A stretch of 64,000 bases of DNA from Staphylococcus capitis subsp. capitis. GTDB taxonomy: Bacteria; Bacillota; Bacilli; Staphylococcales; Staphylococcaceae. Below the pieces are notes generated by a model that had not been told where the DNA came from, ran no database searches, and saw only the letters and a list, made by a program, of their open reading frames with translations. The stretch lies in contig NZ_CP145263.1 in NCBI RefSeq assembly GCF_040739495.1, forward strand, positions 620,001-684,000, read 5' to 3'. Made by a program: the position numbers and the translations under genes. This document shows positions 51,040 through 63,584 of this stretch, in pieces. Each line of letters begins with the position of its first letter. The stretch's first letter is position 1.

Positions 51040-51225
51040 GTGGCTAAAACTTCAATGGTTGCTAAGCAACAAAAAAAACAAAAATTCGCTGTACGTGAAT
51101 ATACTCGTTGTGAACGCTGTGGTCGTCCACATTCTGTATATCGTAAATTTAAATTATGCCGTATTTGTTTCCGTGAATTAGCTTACAAAGGCCAAATTCC
51201 TGGCGTACGTAAAGCTAGCTGGTAA
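51040..51225 (+). CDS. rpsN: 30S ribosomal protein S14, zinc-binding type Z
   Basis: 61 residues from a GTG. The zinc site is Cys24, Cys27, Cys40 and Cys43 (CERC and CRIC). Many Firmicutes carry a second, zinc-free S14 elsewhere that takes over when zinc is scarce. Also called rpsZ. Confidence 0.97.
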   Translation: MAKTSMVAKQQKKQKFAVREYTRCERCGRPHSVYRKFKLCRICFRELAYKGQIPGVRKASW

Positions 51226-51256
51226 TAATTAAGAGTCTGAAAGGAGGCAACAATCA

Positions 51257-51655
51257 ATGACAATGACAGATCCAATCGCAGATATGCTTACTCGTGTTAG
51301 AAATGCAAACATGGTTCGTCACGAGAAGTTAGAATTACCTGCATCTAATATTAAAAAAGAAATCGCTGAAATCTTAAAAAATGAAGGTTTCATTAAAAAC
51401 GTTGAATACGTAGAAGACGATAAACAAGGTGTTATTCGTTTATTCTTAAAATATGGTCAAAACAATGAACGTGTTATCACAGGATTAAAACGTATCTCTA
51501 AACCTGGTTTACGTGTATATGCTAAAGCTAACGAAGTACCTAAAGTATTAAACGGTTTAGGTATTGCATTAGTCTCAACTTCTGAAGGTGTTATCACTGA
51601 TAAAGAAGCTAGAAAACGTAACGTAGGTGGAGAAATTATCGCGTACGTTTGGTAA
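51257..51655 (+). CDS. rpsH: 30S ribosomal protein S8
   Basis: 132 residues. [17 protein letters not shown] and the C-terminal GGEIIAYVW are diagnostic. In E. coli S8 represses the spc operon at the L5 message; no equivalent site was identified here. Confidence 0.98.
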   Translation: MTMTDPIADMLTRVRNANMVRHEKLELPASNIKKEIAEILKNEGFIKNVEYVEDDKQGVIRLFLKYGQNNERVITGLKRISKPGLRVYAKANEVPKVLNGLGIALVSTSEGVITDKEARKRNVGGEIIAYVW

Positions 51656-51680
51656 TTAATTAATAAGGAGGTGCCATAAC

Positions 51681-52217
51681 ATGAGTCGTGTTGGTAAGAA
51701 AATTATTAACATTCCTAGTGACGTAACAGTAACTTTTGATAATAATCATGTAACTGTTAAAGGTCCAAAAGGTGAATTAGAAAAAACTTTAAATGAAAGA
51801 ATGACATTCAAACAAGAAGAAAACACAATCGAAGTTGTAAGACCTTCTGATTCTAAAGAAGATAGAACAGACCATGGTACAACTCGTGCTTTATTAAATA
51901 ATATGGTACTAGGTGTTTCTCAAGGTTTCGAAAAATCACTTGAACTTGTTGGTGTCGGTTACCGTGCGCAAATGCAAGGTAATGACTTAGTACTAAATGT
52001 TGGTTATTCTCACCCAGTTGAAATTAAAGCTGAAGACGGTATTACTTTTGCTGTTGAGAAAAACACAACTGTTAAAGTATCTGGTGTTTCTAAAGAACAA
52101 GTTGGTGCGATTGCATCTAACATCCGTTCAGTAAGACCTCCAGAACCTTATAAAGGTAAAGGTATTCGTTACCAAGGTGAATATGTTCGCCGTAAAGAAG
52201 GTAAAACTGGTAAATAA
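51681..52217 (+). CDS. rplF: 50S ribosomal protein L6
   Basis: 178 residues with two related alpha/beta domains. [16 protein letters not shown] and the C-terminal [20 protein letters not shown] are characteristic. It lies near the factor-binding site. Confidence 0.98.
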   Translation: MSRVGKKIINIPSDVTVTFDNNHVTVKGPKGELEKTLNERMTFKQEENTIEVVRPSDSKEDRTDHGTTRALLNNMVLGVSQGFEKSLELVGVGYRAQMQGNDLVLNVGYSHPVEIKAEDGITFAVEKNTTVKVSGVSKEQVGAIASNIRSVRPPEPYKGKGIRYQGEYVRRKEGKTGK

Positions 52218-52248
52218 TAGATAACACTCTAAAGAAAGGAGTATTGAA

Positions 52249-52611
52249 ATGATCAGTAAAATTGATAAAAATAAAGTACGTTTGAAAAGACATGCTCGTG
52301 TTCGTACTAAATTATCAGGTACAGCTGAAAAGCCACGTTTAAATGTGTATCGTTCAAACAAACACATCTACGCTCAAATTATTGATGATGTTAAAGGCGA
52401 AACTTTAGCTCAAGCTTCATCACAAGATAAAGACATTGCAAACGAATCTGCGTCTAAAGTTGATTTATCAACTAAAGTAGGTCAAACAATTGCTAAAAAA
52501 GCAAACGATAAAGGTATTAAAGAAATCGTATTCGACCGTGGAGGTTATTTATACCACGGACGTGTTAAAGCATTAGCAGATGCTGCTAGAGAAAGCGGAT
52601 TAGAATTTTAA
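52249..52611 (+). CDS. rplR: 50S ribosomal protein L18
   Basis: 120 residues. [20 protein letters not shown] and [21 protein letters not shown] are characteristic. It binds 5S rRNA with L5. Confidence 0.98.
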   Translation: MISKIDKNKVRLKRHARVRTKLSGTAEKPRLNVYRSNKHIYAQIIDDVKGETLAQASSQDKDIANESASKVDLSTKVGQTIAKKANDKGIKEIVFDRGGYLYHGRVKALADAARESGLEF

Positions 52612-52631
52612 TTTAAAGGAGGGACACATTC

Positions 52632-53132
52632 ATGGCTCGTAGAGAAGAAGAAACTAAAGAATTTGAAGAACGCGTTGTTACGATAAACCGTGTTGCTAAA
52701 GTAGTAAAAGGTGGTCGTCGTTTCCGTTTCACTGCATTAGTGGTTGTAGGTGATAAAAATGGTCGTGTAGGTTTCGGTACTGGTAAAGCTCAAGAGGTAC
52801 CTGAAGCTATCAAAAAAGCTGTAGAAGCAGCTAAAAAAGATTTAGTAGTTGTTCCACGTGTTGAAGGTACAACTCCTCACACTATTACTGGTCGCTATGG
52901 TTCAGGTAGCGTATTAATGAAACCAGCTGCACCTGGTACTGGGGTAATCGCTGGTGGACCTGTTCGTGCCGTATTAGAGTTAGCTGGAATCACTGATATC
53001 TTAAGTAAATCATTAGGATCAAATACTCCAATTAATATGGTTCGTGCGACAATCAATGGTTTACAAAACTTAAAAAATGCAGAAGATGTTGCTAAATTAC
53101 GTGGCAAATCTGTAGAAGAATTATACAATTAA
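52632..53132 (+). CDS. rpsE: 30S ribosomal protein S5
   Basis: 166 residues. The double-stranded-RNA-binding-like N-terminal domain includes [18 protein letters not shown]. The spectinomycin-loop region is the GGRRF part and looks wild type. A GGAGGG site precedes the ATG. Confidence 0.98.
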   Translation: MARREEETKEFEERVVTINRVAKVVKGGRRFRFTALVVVGDKNGRVGFGTGKAQEVPEAIKKAVEAAKKDLVVVPRVEGTTPHTITGRYGSGSVLMKPAAPGTGVIAGGPVRAVLELAGITDILSKSLGSNTPINMVRATINGLQNLKNAEDVAKLRGKSVEELYN

Positions 53133-53148
53133 GGAGGGAAAATAAGTT

Positions 53149-53328
53149 ATGGCTAAATTACAAATTACCCTCACTCGTAGTGTTATTGGTCGTCCTGAAA
53201 CACAACGTAAAACTGTTGAAGCATTAGGTCTTAAAAAAACTAATAGTTCAGTAGTTGTTGAAGATAACCCTGCTATCCGTGGGCAAATCAACAAAGTTAA
53301 ACATTTATTAACAATTGAAGAAAAATAA
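53149..53328 (+). CDS. rpmD: 50S ribosomal protein L30
   Basis: 59 residues. Read directly: starts [16 protein letters not shown] and ends [16 protein letters not shown] lies upstream. Gaps to rpsE and rplO are 16 bases each. Confidence 0.97.
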   Translation: MAKLQITLTRSVIGRPETQRKTVEALGLKKTNSSVVVEDNPAIRGQINKVKHLLTIEEK

Positions 53329-53344
53329 TTAAGGAGGTGCCGAA

Positions 53345-53784
53345 ATGAAATTACATGAGTTAAAAGCAGCTGAAGGATCACGTCGTGTACGTAACCGTGT
53401 AGGTCGTGGTGCTGCAACTGGTAACGGTAAAACTAGTGGCCGTGGTCAAAAAGGTCAAAAAGCACGTTCAGGTGGTAAAGTAAGACCAGGATTTGAAGGT
53501 GGACAATTACCTCTATTCCGTCGTTTACCTAAACGTGGTTTCACTAACATTAACCGTAAAGAATATGCTATTGTTAACTTAGACCAACTTAATAAATTTG
53601 AAGATGGTACTGAAGTAACTCCAGCTTTATTGGTAGAATCTGGTGTAGTTAAGAATGAAAAATCTGGTATTAAAGTACTAGGTAATGGTTCACTTGATAA
53701 GAAATTAACAGTGAAAGCTCATAAATTCTCAGCTTCAGCAGCAGAAGCTATTGATGCTAAAGGTGGAGCACACGAGGTGATCTA

Positions 53785-53785
<1 letters not shown>
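53345..53785 (+). CDS. rplO: 50S ribosomal protein L15
   Basis: 146 residues. The glycine/arginine-rich N-terminal extension ([20 protein letters not shown]) threads into 23S rRNA. Its stop overlaps the secY start by one base (TAATG). Confidence 0.98.
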
Positions 53786-55742
<1,957 letters not shown>

Positions 55743-55872
55743 TAGATCAACACTATACGGTCTATTGCTTAGTGAATATTTGAGTAAAATTTAATAAAAT
55801 GAGTGACAAATAACGATTTTTAATTCCCGTATTTTTGTTAAACTTATATTAATTAGTCACGAATAGATTCGT

Positions 55873-55896
55873 ATCGTTAAGTTGTCTATTGACGAT
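55873..55896 (+). promoter_or_regulatory. Hairpin in the infA leader
   Basis: ATCGTTAA (55873-55880) pairs with TTGACGAT (55889-55896) with one G-T pair and an 8-base loop. It is 35 bases before infA in a 188-base gap. There is no T run, so it is a leader element and not a terminator. Confidence 0.45.
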
Positions 55897-55930
55897 TACC
55901 TTACTATTGCAAAAAGGGGGAAGTTAATCA

Positions 55931-56149
55931 ATGGCTAAACAAGATGTAATTGAATTAGAAGGTACTGTATTAGATACTTTACCAAATGCAATGTTTAAAG
56001 TAGAATTAGAAAATGGTCATGAGATTTTAGCGCACGTAAGTGGTAAAATCAGAATGAATTACATTCGTATTCTACCTGGCGACAAAGTAACTGTTGAGAT
56101 GTCTCCGTATGATTTATCACGCGGTAGAATTACTTATCGTTATAAATAA
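55931..56149 (+). CDS. infA: Translation initiation factor IF-1
   Basis: 72 residues, an OB-fold protein. [21 protein letters not shown] and the C-terminal [11 protein letters not shown] are standard. It binds the 30S A site during initiation. A 188-base gap from adk with a hairpin suggests separate control of the downstream alpha section. Confidence 0.98.
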   Translation: MAKQDVIELEGTVLDTLPNAMFKVELENGHEILAHVSGKIRMNYIRILPGDKVTVEMSPYDLSRGRITYRYK

Positions 56150-56168
56150 TCGTCACTCCATAATATAG

Positions 56169-56294
<126 letters not shown>

Positions 56295-56316
56295 TAAAAG
56301 AGAGGTGTAAATTAAT

Positions 56317-56682
56317 ATGGCACGTATTGCAGGAGTGGATATCCCACGTGAAAAACGCATTGTTATCTCATTAACATACGTTTATGGTATCGGTACTTCA
56401 ACTGCTAACAAAATTGTTGAAGAAGCTAACGTATCAGCAGATACTCGCGTTAAAGATTTAACTGATGACGAATTAGGTCGTATCCGTGAAGTTGTAGATA
56501 GCTACAAAGTAGAAGGTGACTTACGTCGTGAACAAAACTTAAACATCAAACGTTTAATGGAAATTTCATCATACCGTGGAATTCGTCACCGTCGTGGCTT
56601 ACCAGTTCGTGGTCAAAAAACTAAAAACAACGCACGTACTCGTAAAGGCCCAGTTAAAACAGTAGCTAATAAGAAAAAATAA
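56317..56682 (+). CDS. rpsM: 30S ribosomal protein S13
   Basis: 121 residues. [18 protein letters not shown] and [19 protein letters not shown] are characteristic. It contacts P-site tRNA and 50S in the head bridge. Confidence 0.98.
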   Translation: MARIAGVDIPREKRIVISLTYVYGIGTSTANKIVEEANVSADTRVKDLTDDELGRIREVVDSYKVEGDLRREQNLNIKRLMEISSYRGIRHRRGLPVRGQKTKNNARTRKGPVKTVANKKK

Positions 56683-56704
56683 TAGGTAAAGGAGGCAAAA
56701 AATA

Positions 56705-57094
56705 ATGGCACGTAAACAAGTATCTCGTAAACGTAGAGTGAAAAAGAATATTGAAAACGGTGTAGCTCATATCCGTTCAACATTCAATAATACTATCGTA
56801 ACTATCACTGATGAATTCGGTAATGCATTATCTTGGTCATCAGCTGGTGCATTAGGATTCAAAGGATCAAAAAAATCAACACCATTCGCAGCACAAATGG
56901 CTTCAGAAACAGCTTCTAAATCAGCTATGGAGCATGGTTTAAAAACTGTTGAAGTAACAGTTAAAGGACCTGGCCCTGGCCGTGAATCAGCTATCCGTGC
57001 ATTACAATCTGCAGGATTAGAAGTAACTGCAATTAGAGACGTTACTCCAGTACCTCACAACGGTTGTCGTCCACCAAAACGTCGTCGCGTCTAA
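56705..57094 (+). CDS. rpsK: 30S ribosomal protein S11
   Basis: 129 residues. [18 protein letters not shown] and [20 protein letters not shown] are characteristic. It lies on the 30S platform near the anti-Shine-Dalgarno. Confidence 0.98.
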
Positions 57095-57170
57095 TTTATG
57101 ATTGTATTGTTACAGGTCACTGAGCAAACAGTTTAAATCTAGTCGACGTATTTAAGGAGGATATTTGTAA

Positions 57171-58115
57171 ATGATAGAAATTGAAAAACCTAGAATTGAG
57201 ACAATTGAAATTAGTGAAGATGCTAAATTCGGTAAGTTCGTTGTTGAACCACTTGAGCGTGGCTACGGTACTACACTAGGAAACTCCTTACGTCGTATCC
57301 TACTATCTTCATTACCAGGTGCAGCCGTTAAGTACATCGAAATTGAAGGAGTTTTACACGAATTTTCAGCAGTAGACAATGTTGTAGAAGATGTTTCAAC
57401 AATTATTATGAACATTAAAAAATTAGCATTAAAAATTTACTCTGAAGAAGATAAAACTCTAGAAATTGATGTTAAAGATGAAGGCGAAGTAACTGCAAGT
57501 GACATTACTCACGACAGCGATGTTGAGATTTTAAATCCAGAACTTAAAATCGCAACAGTGTCTAAAGGTGGACATCTTAAAGTGCGTCTTGTTGCTAATA
57601 AGGGTAGAGGTTACGCATTAGCTGAACAGAATAATACTAGTGATTTACCAATTGGTGTAATTCCTGTTGATTCACTATATTCACCTGTAGAACGTGTTAA
57701 CTACACTGTAGAAAATACACGCGTAGGTCAAAGTAGTGATTTTGATAAATTAACTTTAGATGTTTGGACTAACGGTTCAATCACTCCACAAGAGTCAGTA
57801 TCATTAGCAGCTAAAATAATGACTGAACACTTGAATATCTTTGTAGGTCTAACTGATGAAGCTCAAAATGCTGAAATCATGATTGAAAAAGAAGAAGATC
57901 AAAAAGAAAAAGTACTTGAAATGTCTATCGAAGAATTAGACTTATCAGTACGTTCATATAACTGCTTAAAACGCGCAGGAATCAATTCTGTACAAGAGTT
58001 AGCTGATAAATCTGAAGCTGACATGATGAAAGTGCGTAATTTAGGTCGTAAATCTCTAGAAGAAGTTAAATATAAATTAGAAGATTTAGGATTAGGATTA
58101 AGAAAAGAAGATTGA
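57171..58115 (+). CDS. rpoA: RNA polymerase subunit alpha
   Basis: 314 residues. The N-terminal domain holds [31 protein letters not shown] sequence used for dimer and polymerase assembly. The C-terminal domain (from about 245; [19 protein letters not shown] and [14 protein letters not shown]) binds UP elements and activators. The 76-base gap from rpsK is longer than its neighbours. Confidence 0.98.
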   Translation: MIEIEKPRIETIEISEDAKFGKFVVEPLERGYGTTLGNSLRRILLSSLPGAAVKYIEIEGVLHEFSAVDNVVEDVSTIIMNIKKLALKIYSEEDKTLEIDVKDEGEVTASDITHDSDVEILNPELKIATVSKGGHLKVRLVANKGRGYALAEQNNTSDLPIGVIPVDSLYSPVERVNYTVENTRVGQSSDFDKLTLDVWTNGSITPQESVSLAAKIMTEHLNIFVGLTDEAQNAEIMIEKEEDQKEKVLEMSIEELDLSVRSYNCLKRAGINSVQELADKSEADMMKVRNLGRKSLEEVKYKLEDLGLGLRKED

Positions 58116-58131
58116 TAAAGGAGGTTAACTC

Positions 58132-58500
58132 ATGGGTTACAGAAAATTAGGTCGTACTTCTGATCAACGTAAAGCAATGTTACGTGACTTAGCGACATCT
58201 CTTATCGTAAGTGAACGTATCGAAACTACAGAAGCTCGTGCTAAAGAAGTTCGCAGTGTTGTAGAGAAATTAATCACTTTAGGTAAAAAAGGAGATTTAG
58301 CTTCTCGTCGTAATGCAGCTAAAACTTTACGTAATGTTGAAATCTTAAATGAAGATGAATCAACGCAAACTGCTCTTCAAAAATTATTCGGTGAAATCGC
58401 TGAACGTTATAATGAACGTCAAGGTGGTTACACTCGTATCCTTAAAGTAGGCCCACGTCGCGGTGACGGTGCTGAATCAGTAATTATCGAATTAGTATAA
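58132..58500 (+). CDS. rplQ: 50S ribosomal protein L17
   Basis: 122 residues. [21 protein letters not shown] and the C-terminal [16 protein letters not shown] are characteristic. Last gene of the ribosomal superoperon. Confidence 0.98.
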   Translation: MGYRKLGRTSDQRKAMLRDLATSLIVSERIETTEARAKEVRSVVEKLITLGKKGDLASRRNAAKTLRNVEILNEDESTQTALQKLFGEIAERYNERQGGYTRILKVGPRRGDGAESVIIELV

Positions 58501-58639
58501 TTTAAATAGGGTAGGATAATTTACAATTAGATTTCATTATCCTTACCCTTACCTTAATAAATACACTTACTACTTATATATAAAGCAAATGAGTGCAACG
58601 ATAATGTTTGCCACATACAAATATTGTCTAGCTCAGAGT

Positions 58640-58708
58640 ACCCCATCTAACTAAATATTTTCTATAAGCGTGAACTCAACAATTTGATGGGGTGCGCGCT
58701 TTTTTATT
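58640..58708 (+). terminator. Terminator hairpin B after rplQ
   Basis: ACCCCATC (58640-58647) pairs with GATGGGGT (58686-58693). An alternative AAGCG/CGCTT pair (58666-58670 with 58697-58701) leads directly into six T residues. Confidence 0.65.
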
Positions 58709-58710
58709 TG

Positions 58711-58825
58711 AATTGGACTAAAATTCAGTTTTAACCTCTATTTCGTTGTCCAATTTTAGTAAATAAGACTGATATTATATAGAGGTTATAGTCATTCGAA
58801 CTTAATATCAGTCACTTATTTTTTT
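58711..58825 (+). ncRNA. Candidate structured RNA with two paired loops
   Basis: Hairpin C: AATTGGAC (58711-58718) with GTCCAATT (58748-58755). Hairpin D: a ~17-bp stem with one bulge (58761-58777 with 58803-58820). The loop of C (TAACCTCTAT, 58732-58741) is perfectly complementary to the loop of D (ATAGAGGTTA, 58779-58788). An alternative pairing ACTAAAATT/AATTTTAGT would exclude hairpin C. Whether it is made as a separate RNA is unknown. Confidence 0.4.
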
Positions 58826-58830
58826 ATTTA
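58761..58830 (+). terminator. Terminator hairpin D
   Basis: The ~17-bp stem described above is followed at once by seven T residues, the strongest intrinsic terminator of the region. Confidence 0.75.
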
Positions 58831-58875
58831 AGCTGAGACATTTTTAATGCTATATGTCCCAGCTTTTTATTTTTA
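58830..58875 (+). terminator. Terminator hairpin E
   Basis: AAGCTGAGACAT (58830-58841) pairs with ATGTCCCAGCTT (58854-58865) with one mismatch, followed by TTTATTTTT. Similar GCTGGGACAT hairpins recur between genes in staphylococci as I recall. Confidence 0.75.
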
Positions 58876-58989
58876 TCTAATACCTATTTAGTTCGATGTA
58901 AATAACTCATATGTGATATACAGATAAATTGAATTATTGTAAAATATTTAAAGTAATATTCAATATTCGAGTTTAAGGAGTTGTTTAAT

Positions 58990-59799
58990 GTGAAAAGTCT
59001 TGATAATATCATTGAATTTAATAATGTATCATTTCAGTATCAAAGTGATGCGGCTTTTACATTAAATAACGTTAGTTTTACAATTCCTTCTGGTAAATGG
59101 ACTTCAATTGTTGGACACAATGGATCAGGTAAATCAACTATTGCTAAATTAATAGTCGGAATTGAAAAAGCTAATGAAGGACATATACTATTTAAAAATA
59201 AAAAAATTGATATTAATAGTATTCAAGAAGTTAGAAATCACATAGGTATTGTATTTCAAAATCCTGATAATCAATTTGTTGGTTCTACAGTAAAGTTTGA
59301 TGTGGCATTTGGCCTTGAAAATCATGCCATACCTCATGATGATATGCAAAAGATTGTCGATCGTTCCTTATCGGAAGTAGATATGTTAGATAAAGCTGAT
59401 TATGAACCACATTCGCTCTCAGGAGGGCAGAAGCAACGCGTTGCTATAGCTGGAGTTTTAGCACTAAACCCGTCTGTTATAATTTTAGATGAGGCGACGA
59501 CAATGCTTGATCCTAATGCAAAGGCATCACTTTTAAAACTCGTTCATGAAGTTAAAGAGAATAATGACGTTACGATTATTTCAATTACGCATGACTTAGA
59601 TGAAGTTATTGAAGCAGATAATGTTATCGTGATGAATAATGGAACGGTGTTCAAACAAGGGTCCCCTCAAGAAATATTTAAATATACAGATGAACTTACT
59701 GCTATAGGTTTGGATTTACCTTTCTCTATGAAAATAAATCAACGATTAGGATTCGATTCGTCATTTGTTACTTACGAAGGGTTGGTCAAAAAGTTATGA
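58990..59799 (+). CDS. ecfA1: ECF transporter ATPase EcfA1 (CbiO)
   Basis: 269 residues from a GTG at 58990, nine bases after AAGGAG; a TTG at 58981 directly abuts that site. Walker [11 protein letters not shown]-loop [11 protein letters not shown], signature [13 protein letters not shown], Walker [13 protein letters not shown] and switch His in ITHD. With EcfA2 and EcfT it powers many vitamin-specific S components, including BioY at 16100. Its stop overlaps ecfA2 by four bases. Confidence 0.95.
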   Translation: MKSLDNIIEFNNVSFQYQSDAAFTLNNVSFTIPSGKWTSIVGHNGSGKSTIAKLIVGIEKANEGHILFKNKKIDINSIQEVRNHIGIVFQNPDNQFVGSTVKFDVAFGLENHAIPHDDMQKIVDRSLSEVDMLDKADYEPHSLSGGQKQRVAIAGVLALNPSVIILDEATTMLDPNAKASLLKLVHEVKENNDVTIISITHDLDEVIEADNVIVMNNGTVFKQGSPQEIFKYTDELTAIGLDLPFSMKINQRLGFDSSFVTYEGLVKKL

Positions 59800-60656
59800 C
59801 TATACAGATGAATAATGTCAGCTACACTTATCAAAAAGGAACACCATATGAGTATAATGCAATAGAAGATGTCAATTTAACATTTGAACAAGGTAATTAT
59901 TATGCTATAGTCGGTCAAACAGGTAGTGGCAAATCTACTTTAATTCAGCATATCAATGCACTTTTAAAACCAACAAAAGGGTCTATTACATTTGATGAAA
60001 TAGAAATATCTCATAAAACTAAAGATAAATACTTAAGACCTATTCGTAAAAAGGTAGGAATGGTCTTCCAATTTCCTGAATCTCAATTATTTGAAGATAG
60101 TGTAGAAAAAGAAATAGAGTTTGGCCCTAAAAATTTTAAATTGGACTTAGAAAAGGTAAAGGAAAAGTCTTATCAATTATTATTAGATTTAGGTTTTTCT
60201 AGAGATATTATGTCTCTTTCTCCTTTTCAAATGTCTGGCGGGCAAATGAGAAAAATAGCAATCGTATCTATATTATCTATGAATCCTGAAGTTATTATTT
60301 TAGATGAGCCGACAGCAGGTTTAGATCCACAAAGTAAAAAACAAATCATGTCTTTAATTAAACGCATACAAATAGAAGAAAATAAGACAATCATTCTTGT
60401 TTCACATGACATGAATGATGTCGCACGTTATGCTGACGAGGTCATAGTCCTAAATAAAGGGCGAGTGGTAGAAACTAAAGAGCCGAGAGCGTTATTTAGG
60501 TCTACAAGCCAATTAGAAGATTGGCATATTACTTTGCCCAACATAGTAAAATTACAAAAAGACTTTGAATATAAGTATAATACTACTTTACCTAAATTAG
60601 CGTTAAACGAAGAAGAATTTGCGAGTTTATATAGGGAGTGGCAGAATGAAAAATAA
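59796..60656 (+). CDS. ecfA2: ECF transporter ATPase EcfA2
   Basis: 286 residues. Walker [11 protein letters not shown]-loop [11 protein letters not shown], signature [13 protein letters not shown] and Walker [13 protein letters not shown]. It forms a heterodimer with EcfA1. It overlaps ecfA1 by four bases (ATGA) and ecfT by eleven. Confidence 0.95.
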   Translation: MTIQMNNVSYTYQKGTPYEYNAIEDVNLTFEQGNYYAIVGQTGSGKSTLIQHINALLKPTKGSITFDEIEISHKTKDKYLRPIRKKVGMVFQFPESQLFEDSVEKEIEFGPKNFKLDLEKVKEKSYQLLLDLGFSRDIMSLSPFQMSGGQMRKIAIVSILSMNPEVIILDEPTAGLDPQSKKQIMSLIKRIQIEENKTIILVSHDMNDVARYADEVIVLNKGRVVETKEPRALFRSTSQLEDWHITLPNIVKLQKDFEYKYNTTLPKLALNEEEFASLYREWQNEK

Positions 60657-61452
60657 ATTAATCATTGGACGTTATCTCCCAAATCATTCGATTGTACATC
60701 ATCTTGATCCTAGAGCAAAACTTATCTTTGTTTTTGTGTTTATAGTCTATATTTTCTTTTGCCATTCGTTTGGAACTTACGCATGGATATTTTTACTTAT
60801 AATTGTTTTTATGAAATTAGCTAAAATACCATTCGGGTTTTTAATGAAAGGTCTCACGCCTATATTTTTCTTTTTAATATTTACTTTTTTAATGCATATT
60901 TTCTTTACTAATGGGGGTAAGATACTTTTTCATTGGGGAATCCTTACAATAGAATCCGATGGTGTTCTTGAAGGTATCTATATCTCTCTAAGACTTATAT
61001 TTATTGTTATGATTGCGACAATAATGACATTATCTACTAGCCCTATAGATTTGACTGATGCATTTGAAAGATTATTATCACCTCTAAAGCTAGTTAAGGT
61101 GCCAGTGCATCAATTAAGCATGATGATGTCCATTGCATTAAGATTTATTCCTACGTTAATGGATGAATTAGAAAAAATTATCTTAGCTCAGAAATCAAGA
61201 GGTTCCGAAATAAGTTCAGGTAGCATAGTAACTAGAATAAAAGCATTCATCCCTTTAATGATTCCGTTATTTATTTCTGCTTTCCAAAGAGCCGAAGAAT
61301 TAGCAATAGCGATGGAAGTTAGAGGATATGATATGAATGTTAAACGTACGAGTTATAGGTTATTACATTGGCGTCTAAGAGATACATTTGCTTTATTAAC
61401 ATTAATACCAATTGCAATTATCCTATATATTATTAAGTTCTCAGGAGTGTAG
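60646..61452 (+). CDS. ecfT: ECF transporter transmembrane subunit EcfT
   Basis: 268 residues from the ATG at 60646, with AGGGAG upstream inside ecfA2; the frame is open nine codons earlier. About five membrane segments. The ATPase-coupling helices carry the paired motifs QKSRGSE and MEVRGYD. It links S components to EcfA1A2. Confidence 0.94.
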   Translation: MKNKLIIGRYLPNHSIVHHLDPRAKLIFVFVFIVYIFFCHSFGTYAWIFLLIIVFMKLAKIPFGFLMKGLTPIFFFLIFTFLMHIFFTNGGKILFHWGILTIESDGVLEGIYISLRLIFIVMIATIMTLSTSPIDLTDAFERLLSPLKLVKVPVHQLSMMMSIALRFIPTLMDELEKIILAQKSRGSEISSGSIVTRIKAFIPLMIPLFISAFQRAEELAIAMEVRGYDMNVKRTSYRLLHWRLRDTFALLTLIPIAIILYIIKFSGV

Positions 61453-61455
61453 ACA

Positions 61456-62259
61456 TTGCGAATTTTAGTAGAAATAGCATACCAGGGTAATCAATTTTTA
61501 GGATTTCAAATCCAACAACAAGGAAGAACTGTACAGCAACAATTTGAAAAGATTTTAAAACGTATGCATAAACGACATGTACGAATTCATCCTACCAGTC
61601 GTACAGATAGAGGGGTGCATGCGTATCAACAATTTTTCCATTTTGATACTGAGTTAAATATAGATAATCAACAATGGCAATATGCGATGAACCGTTTTTT
61701 ACCTGATGATATTTACGTCAAAAACGTTCATACAGTAGAAGAAAACTTTCATTGTAGATATGATTGTGTCGGCAAGAGATATCGCTATAAAGTTTATCAA
61801 GGAGAACATCGTAATCCCTTTAAAAGTGGTCTCGAAACATTTATAAATAGTGATTTAGATTTATCAAAAATGAATGAAGCTGCGCATCATTTTATTGGTA
61901 CACATGACTTTACGGGGTTTTGTTCTCAGAAAACGGAAGTGGAAAGTAAAGTAAGAACGTTATACCAAAGTGAAGTGGTTCAAACTGAGACAGGTTTTGA
62001 TTATGTGGTTACTGGTTCTGGATTTCTTTATAACATGGTTCGTGTTCTTGTAGCATTTTTAATAGAGGTGGGAAAAGGGAAGCGACAACCCGACGAAGTT
62101 CCGCAACTACTTGAAGAAAAAAATAGAAACAATGTGCCTTTTACTGCTCCGGCAGAAGGACTATACTTAGAAAAGATTTATTTGTCGCCAGAATCTTTAA
62201 CAGAAGAGTTTGGAAATGATATTAAAATACATCTTAAAAAATCATTGGAAAATGACTGA
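61456..62259 (+). CDS. truA: tRNA pseudouridine(38-40) synthase TruA
   Basis: 267 residues from a TTG at 61456 that follows AGGAG. The catalytic aspartate is Asp51 in [20 protein letters not shown] and [13 protein letters not shown] are also typical. It modifies positions 38-40 of the tRNA anticodon arm. Three bases after ecfT, so part of that operon. Confidence 0.94.
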   Translation: MRILVEIAYQGNQFLGFQIQQQGRTVQQQFEKILKRMHKRHVRIHPTSRTDRGVHAYQQFFHFDTELNIDNQQWQYAMNRFLPDDIYVKNVHTVEENFHCRYDCVGKRYRYKVYQGEHRNPFKSGLETFINSDLDLSKMNEAAHHFIGTHDFTGFCSQKTEVESKVRTLYQSEVVQTETGFDYVVTGSGFLYNMVRVLVAFLIEVGKGKRQPDEVPQLLEEKNRNNVPFTAPAEGLYLEKIYLSPESLTEEFGNDIKIHLKKSLEND

Positions 62260-62265
62260 ATGTCA

Positions 62266-62294
62266 TTGACAAAAGCATTGTGAAATTATAAGAT
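62266..62294 (+). promoter_or_regulatory. Promoter of rplM-rpsI
   Basis: A perfect TTGACA -35 (62266-62271), then TAAGAT (62289-62294) at 17 bases. Transcription would start near 62301, giving a leader of about 218 bases. Confidence 0.65.
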
Positions 62295-62321
62295 TATTAA
62301 CGGTATTGTTTTATATCACCC

Positions 62322-62348
62322 CACGATAAGCCCCGGAAACTTATTGTG
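62322..62348 (+). promoter_or_regulatory. Candidate L13 leader hairpin
   Basis: CACGATAAG pairs with CTTATTGTG (one G-T pair) around a CCCCGGAAA loop. It lies about 20 bases after the predicted transcription start of rplM. An L13 leader family is known upstream of rplM in Bacilli; I cannot confirm that this matches its model. Confidence 0.5.
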
Positions 62349-62518
62349 TTACTAGATATATAAGCAAAGTAGAACAACAGTTAATAAAATAAATGAAATC
62401 TTACGCTTTTAAATCGTAACAAATATTAAAATTGTGCGTTTTCTGATCATAGGTTCGAATGTGATCAATTAACAAAACAATTAAGAATGAAGCATTTATT
62501 TTTAGGAGGACAATTATT

Positions 62519-62956
62519 ATGCGTCAAACATTTATGGCAAATGAATCAAACATTGAGCGCAAATGGTATGTTATTGATGCTGAAGGCCAAACATTAGGTC
62601 GTTTATCATCTGAAGTAGCTGCTATCTTACGCGGTAAAAATAAAGTAACTTATACACCACACGTTGATACTGGTGACTATGTGATCATCATCAACGCTTC
62701 AAAAATCGAATTCACTGGTAATAAAGAACAAGATAAAATGTATCACCGTCATTCAAATCACCCAGGTGGTTTAAAATCAATCACAGCTGGTGAATTAAGA
62801 AGAACAAACCCAGAACGTTTATTAGAAACTTCTATCAAAGGTATGTTACCAAGTTCACGCTTAGGTGAAAAACAAGGTAAAAAATTATTTGTATATGGTG
62901 GCGCTGAACATCCACACGCTGCACAACAACCAGAAAACTACGAGTTACGTGGTTAA
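62519..62956 (+). CDS. rplM: 50S ribosomal protein L13
   Basis: 145 residues. [20 protein letters not shown] and [16 protein letters not shown] are characteristic. TAGGAGG precedes the ATG. First gene of a two-gene operon with its own leader. Confidence 0.98.
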   Translation: MRQTFMANESNIERKWYVIDAEGQTLGRLSSEVAAILRGKNKVTYTPHVDTGDYVIIINASKIEFTGNKEQDKMYHRHSNHPGGLKSITAGELRRTNPERLLETSIKGMLPSSRLGEKQGKKLFVYGGAEHPHAAQQPENYELRG

Positions 62957-62975
62957 TTAGAAGGAGGAAATTACA

Positions 62976-63368
62976 TTGGCACAAGTTGAATATAAAGGTA
63001 CAGGCCGTCGTAAAAACTCAGTAGCACGTGTACGTTTAGTACCAGGCGAAGGTAACATTACAGTTAATAACCGTGACGTACGTGACTACTTACCATTCGA
63101 ATCATTAATCTTAGACTTAAATCAACCATTCGATGTTACTGAAACTAAAGGTAACTATGACGTTTTAGTAAACGTTCACGGTGGTGGTTTCACTGGACAA
63201 GCTCAAGCTATCCGTCACGGAATCGCTCGTGCTTTATTAGAAGCTGACCCTGAATACAGAGGTTCTTTAAAACGCGCTGGATTACTTACTCGTGACCCAC
63301 GTATGAAAGAACGTAAAAAACCAGGTCTTAAAAAAGCTCGTCGTTCTCCACAATTCTCAAAACGTTAA
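62976..63368 (+). CDS. rpsI: 30S ribosomal protein S9
   Basis: 130 residues from a TTG after [27 protein letters not shown] and the C-terminal [11 protein letters not shown] tail, whose last residues touch P-site tRNA, are intact. The terminator follows after 15 bases. Confidence 0.97.
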   Translation: MAQVEYKGTGRRKNSVARVRLVPGEGNITVNNRDVRDYLPFESLILDLNQPFDVTETKGNYDVLVNVHGGGFTGQAQAIRHGIARALLEADPEYRGSLKRAGLLTRDPRMKERKKPGLKKARRSPQFSKR

Positions 63369-63383
63369 TTTTGGCGAACGCAC

Positions 63384-63418
63384 AAAAACACTTCCCATTA
63401 TTTGGGAAGTGTTTTTTT
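63384..63418 (+). terminator. Terminator after rpsI
   Basis: A perfect 14-bp stem (63384-63397 with 63403-63416), 5-base loop, long T run. Mirror symmetry of the flanks may also serve the convergent sirtuin gene. Confidence 0.92.
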
Positions 63419-63584
63419 ATTTTCAATGATTATTGGTTATAGAAATAGTAATTAGAATCCGTGTGTTGTCGTTTATAACTTTTTATTTTATATATTCATT
63501 TTTAAGCGAGCTTCTCTATATTTTTAGTTACTAATTATTAAATTAAAAAGATAGCATGATTGTTTCACGCTACTTGTATATGGT

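Larger units (their letters stand above)
58501..58989. other. Structured non-coding region between rplQ and ecfA1
   Basis: About 490 bases with no supported protein gene. It contains five hairpins in series; three end in T runs and are listed separately. The first (58508-58520 with 58536-58549, one bulge) has no T run. Two loops of hairpins further on are complementary over ten bases. It may encode a small RNA or act as a long 3' untranslated region. Confidence 0.6.
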
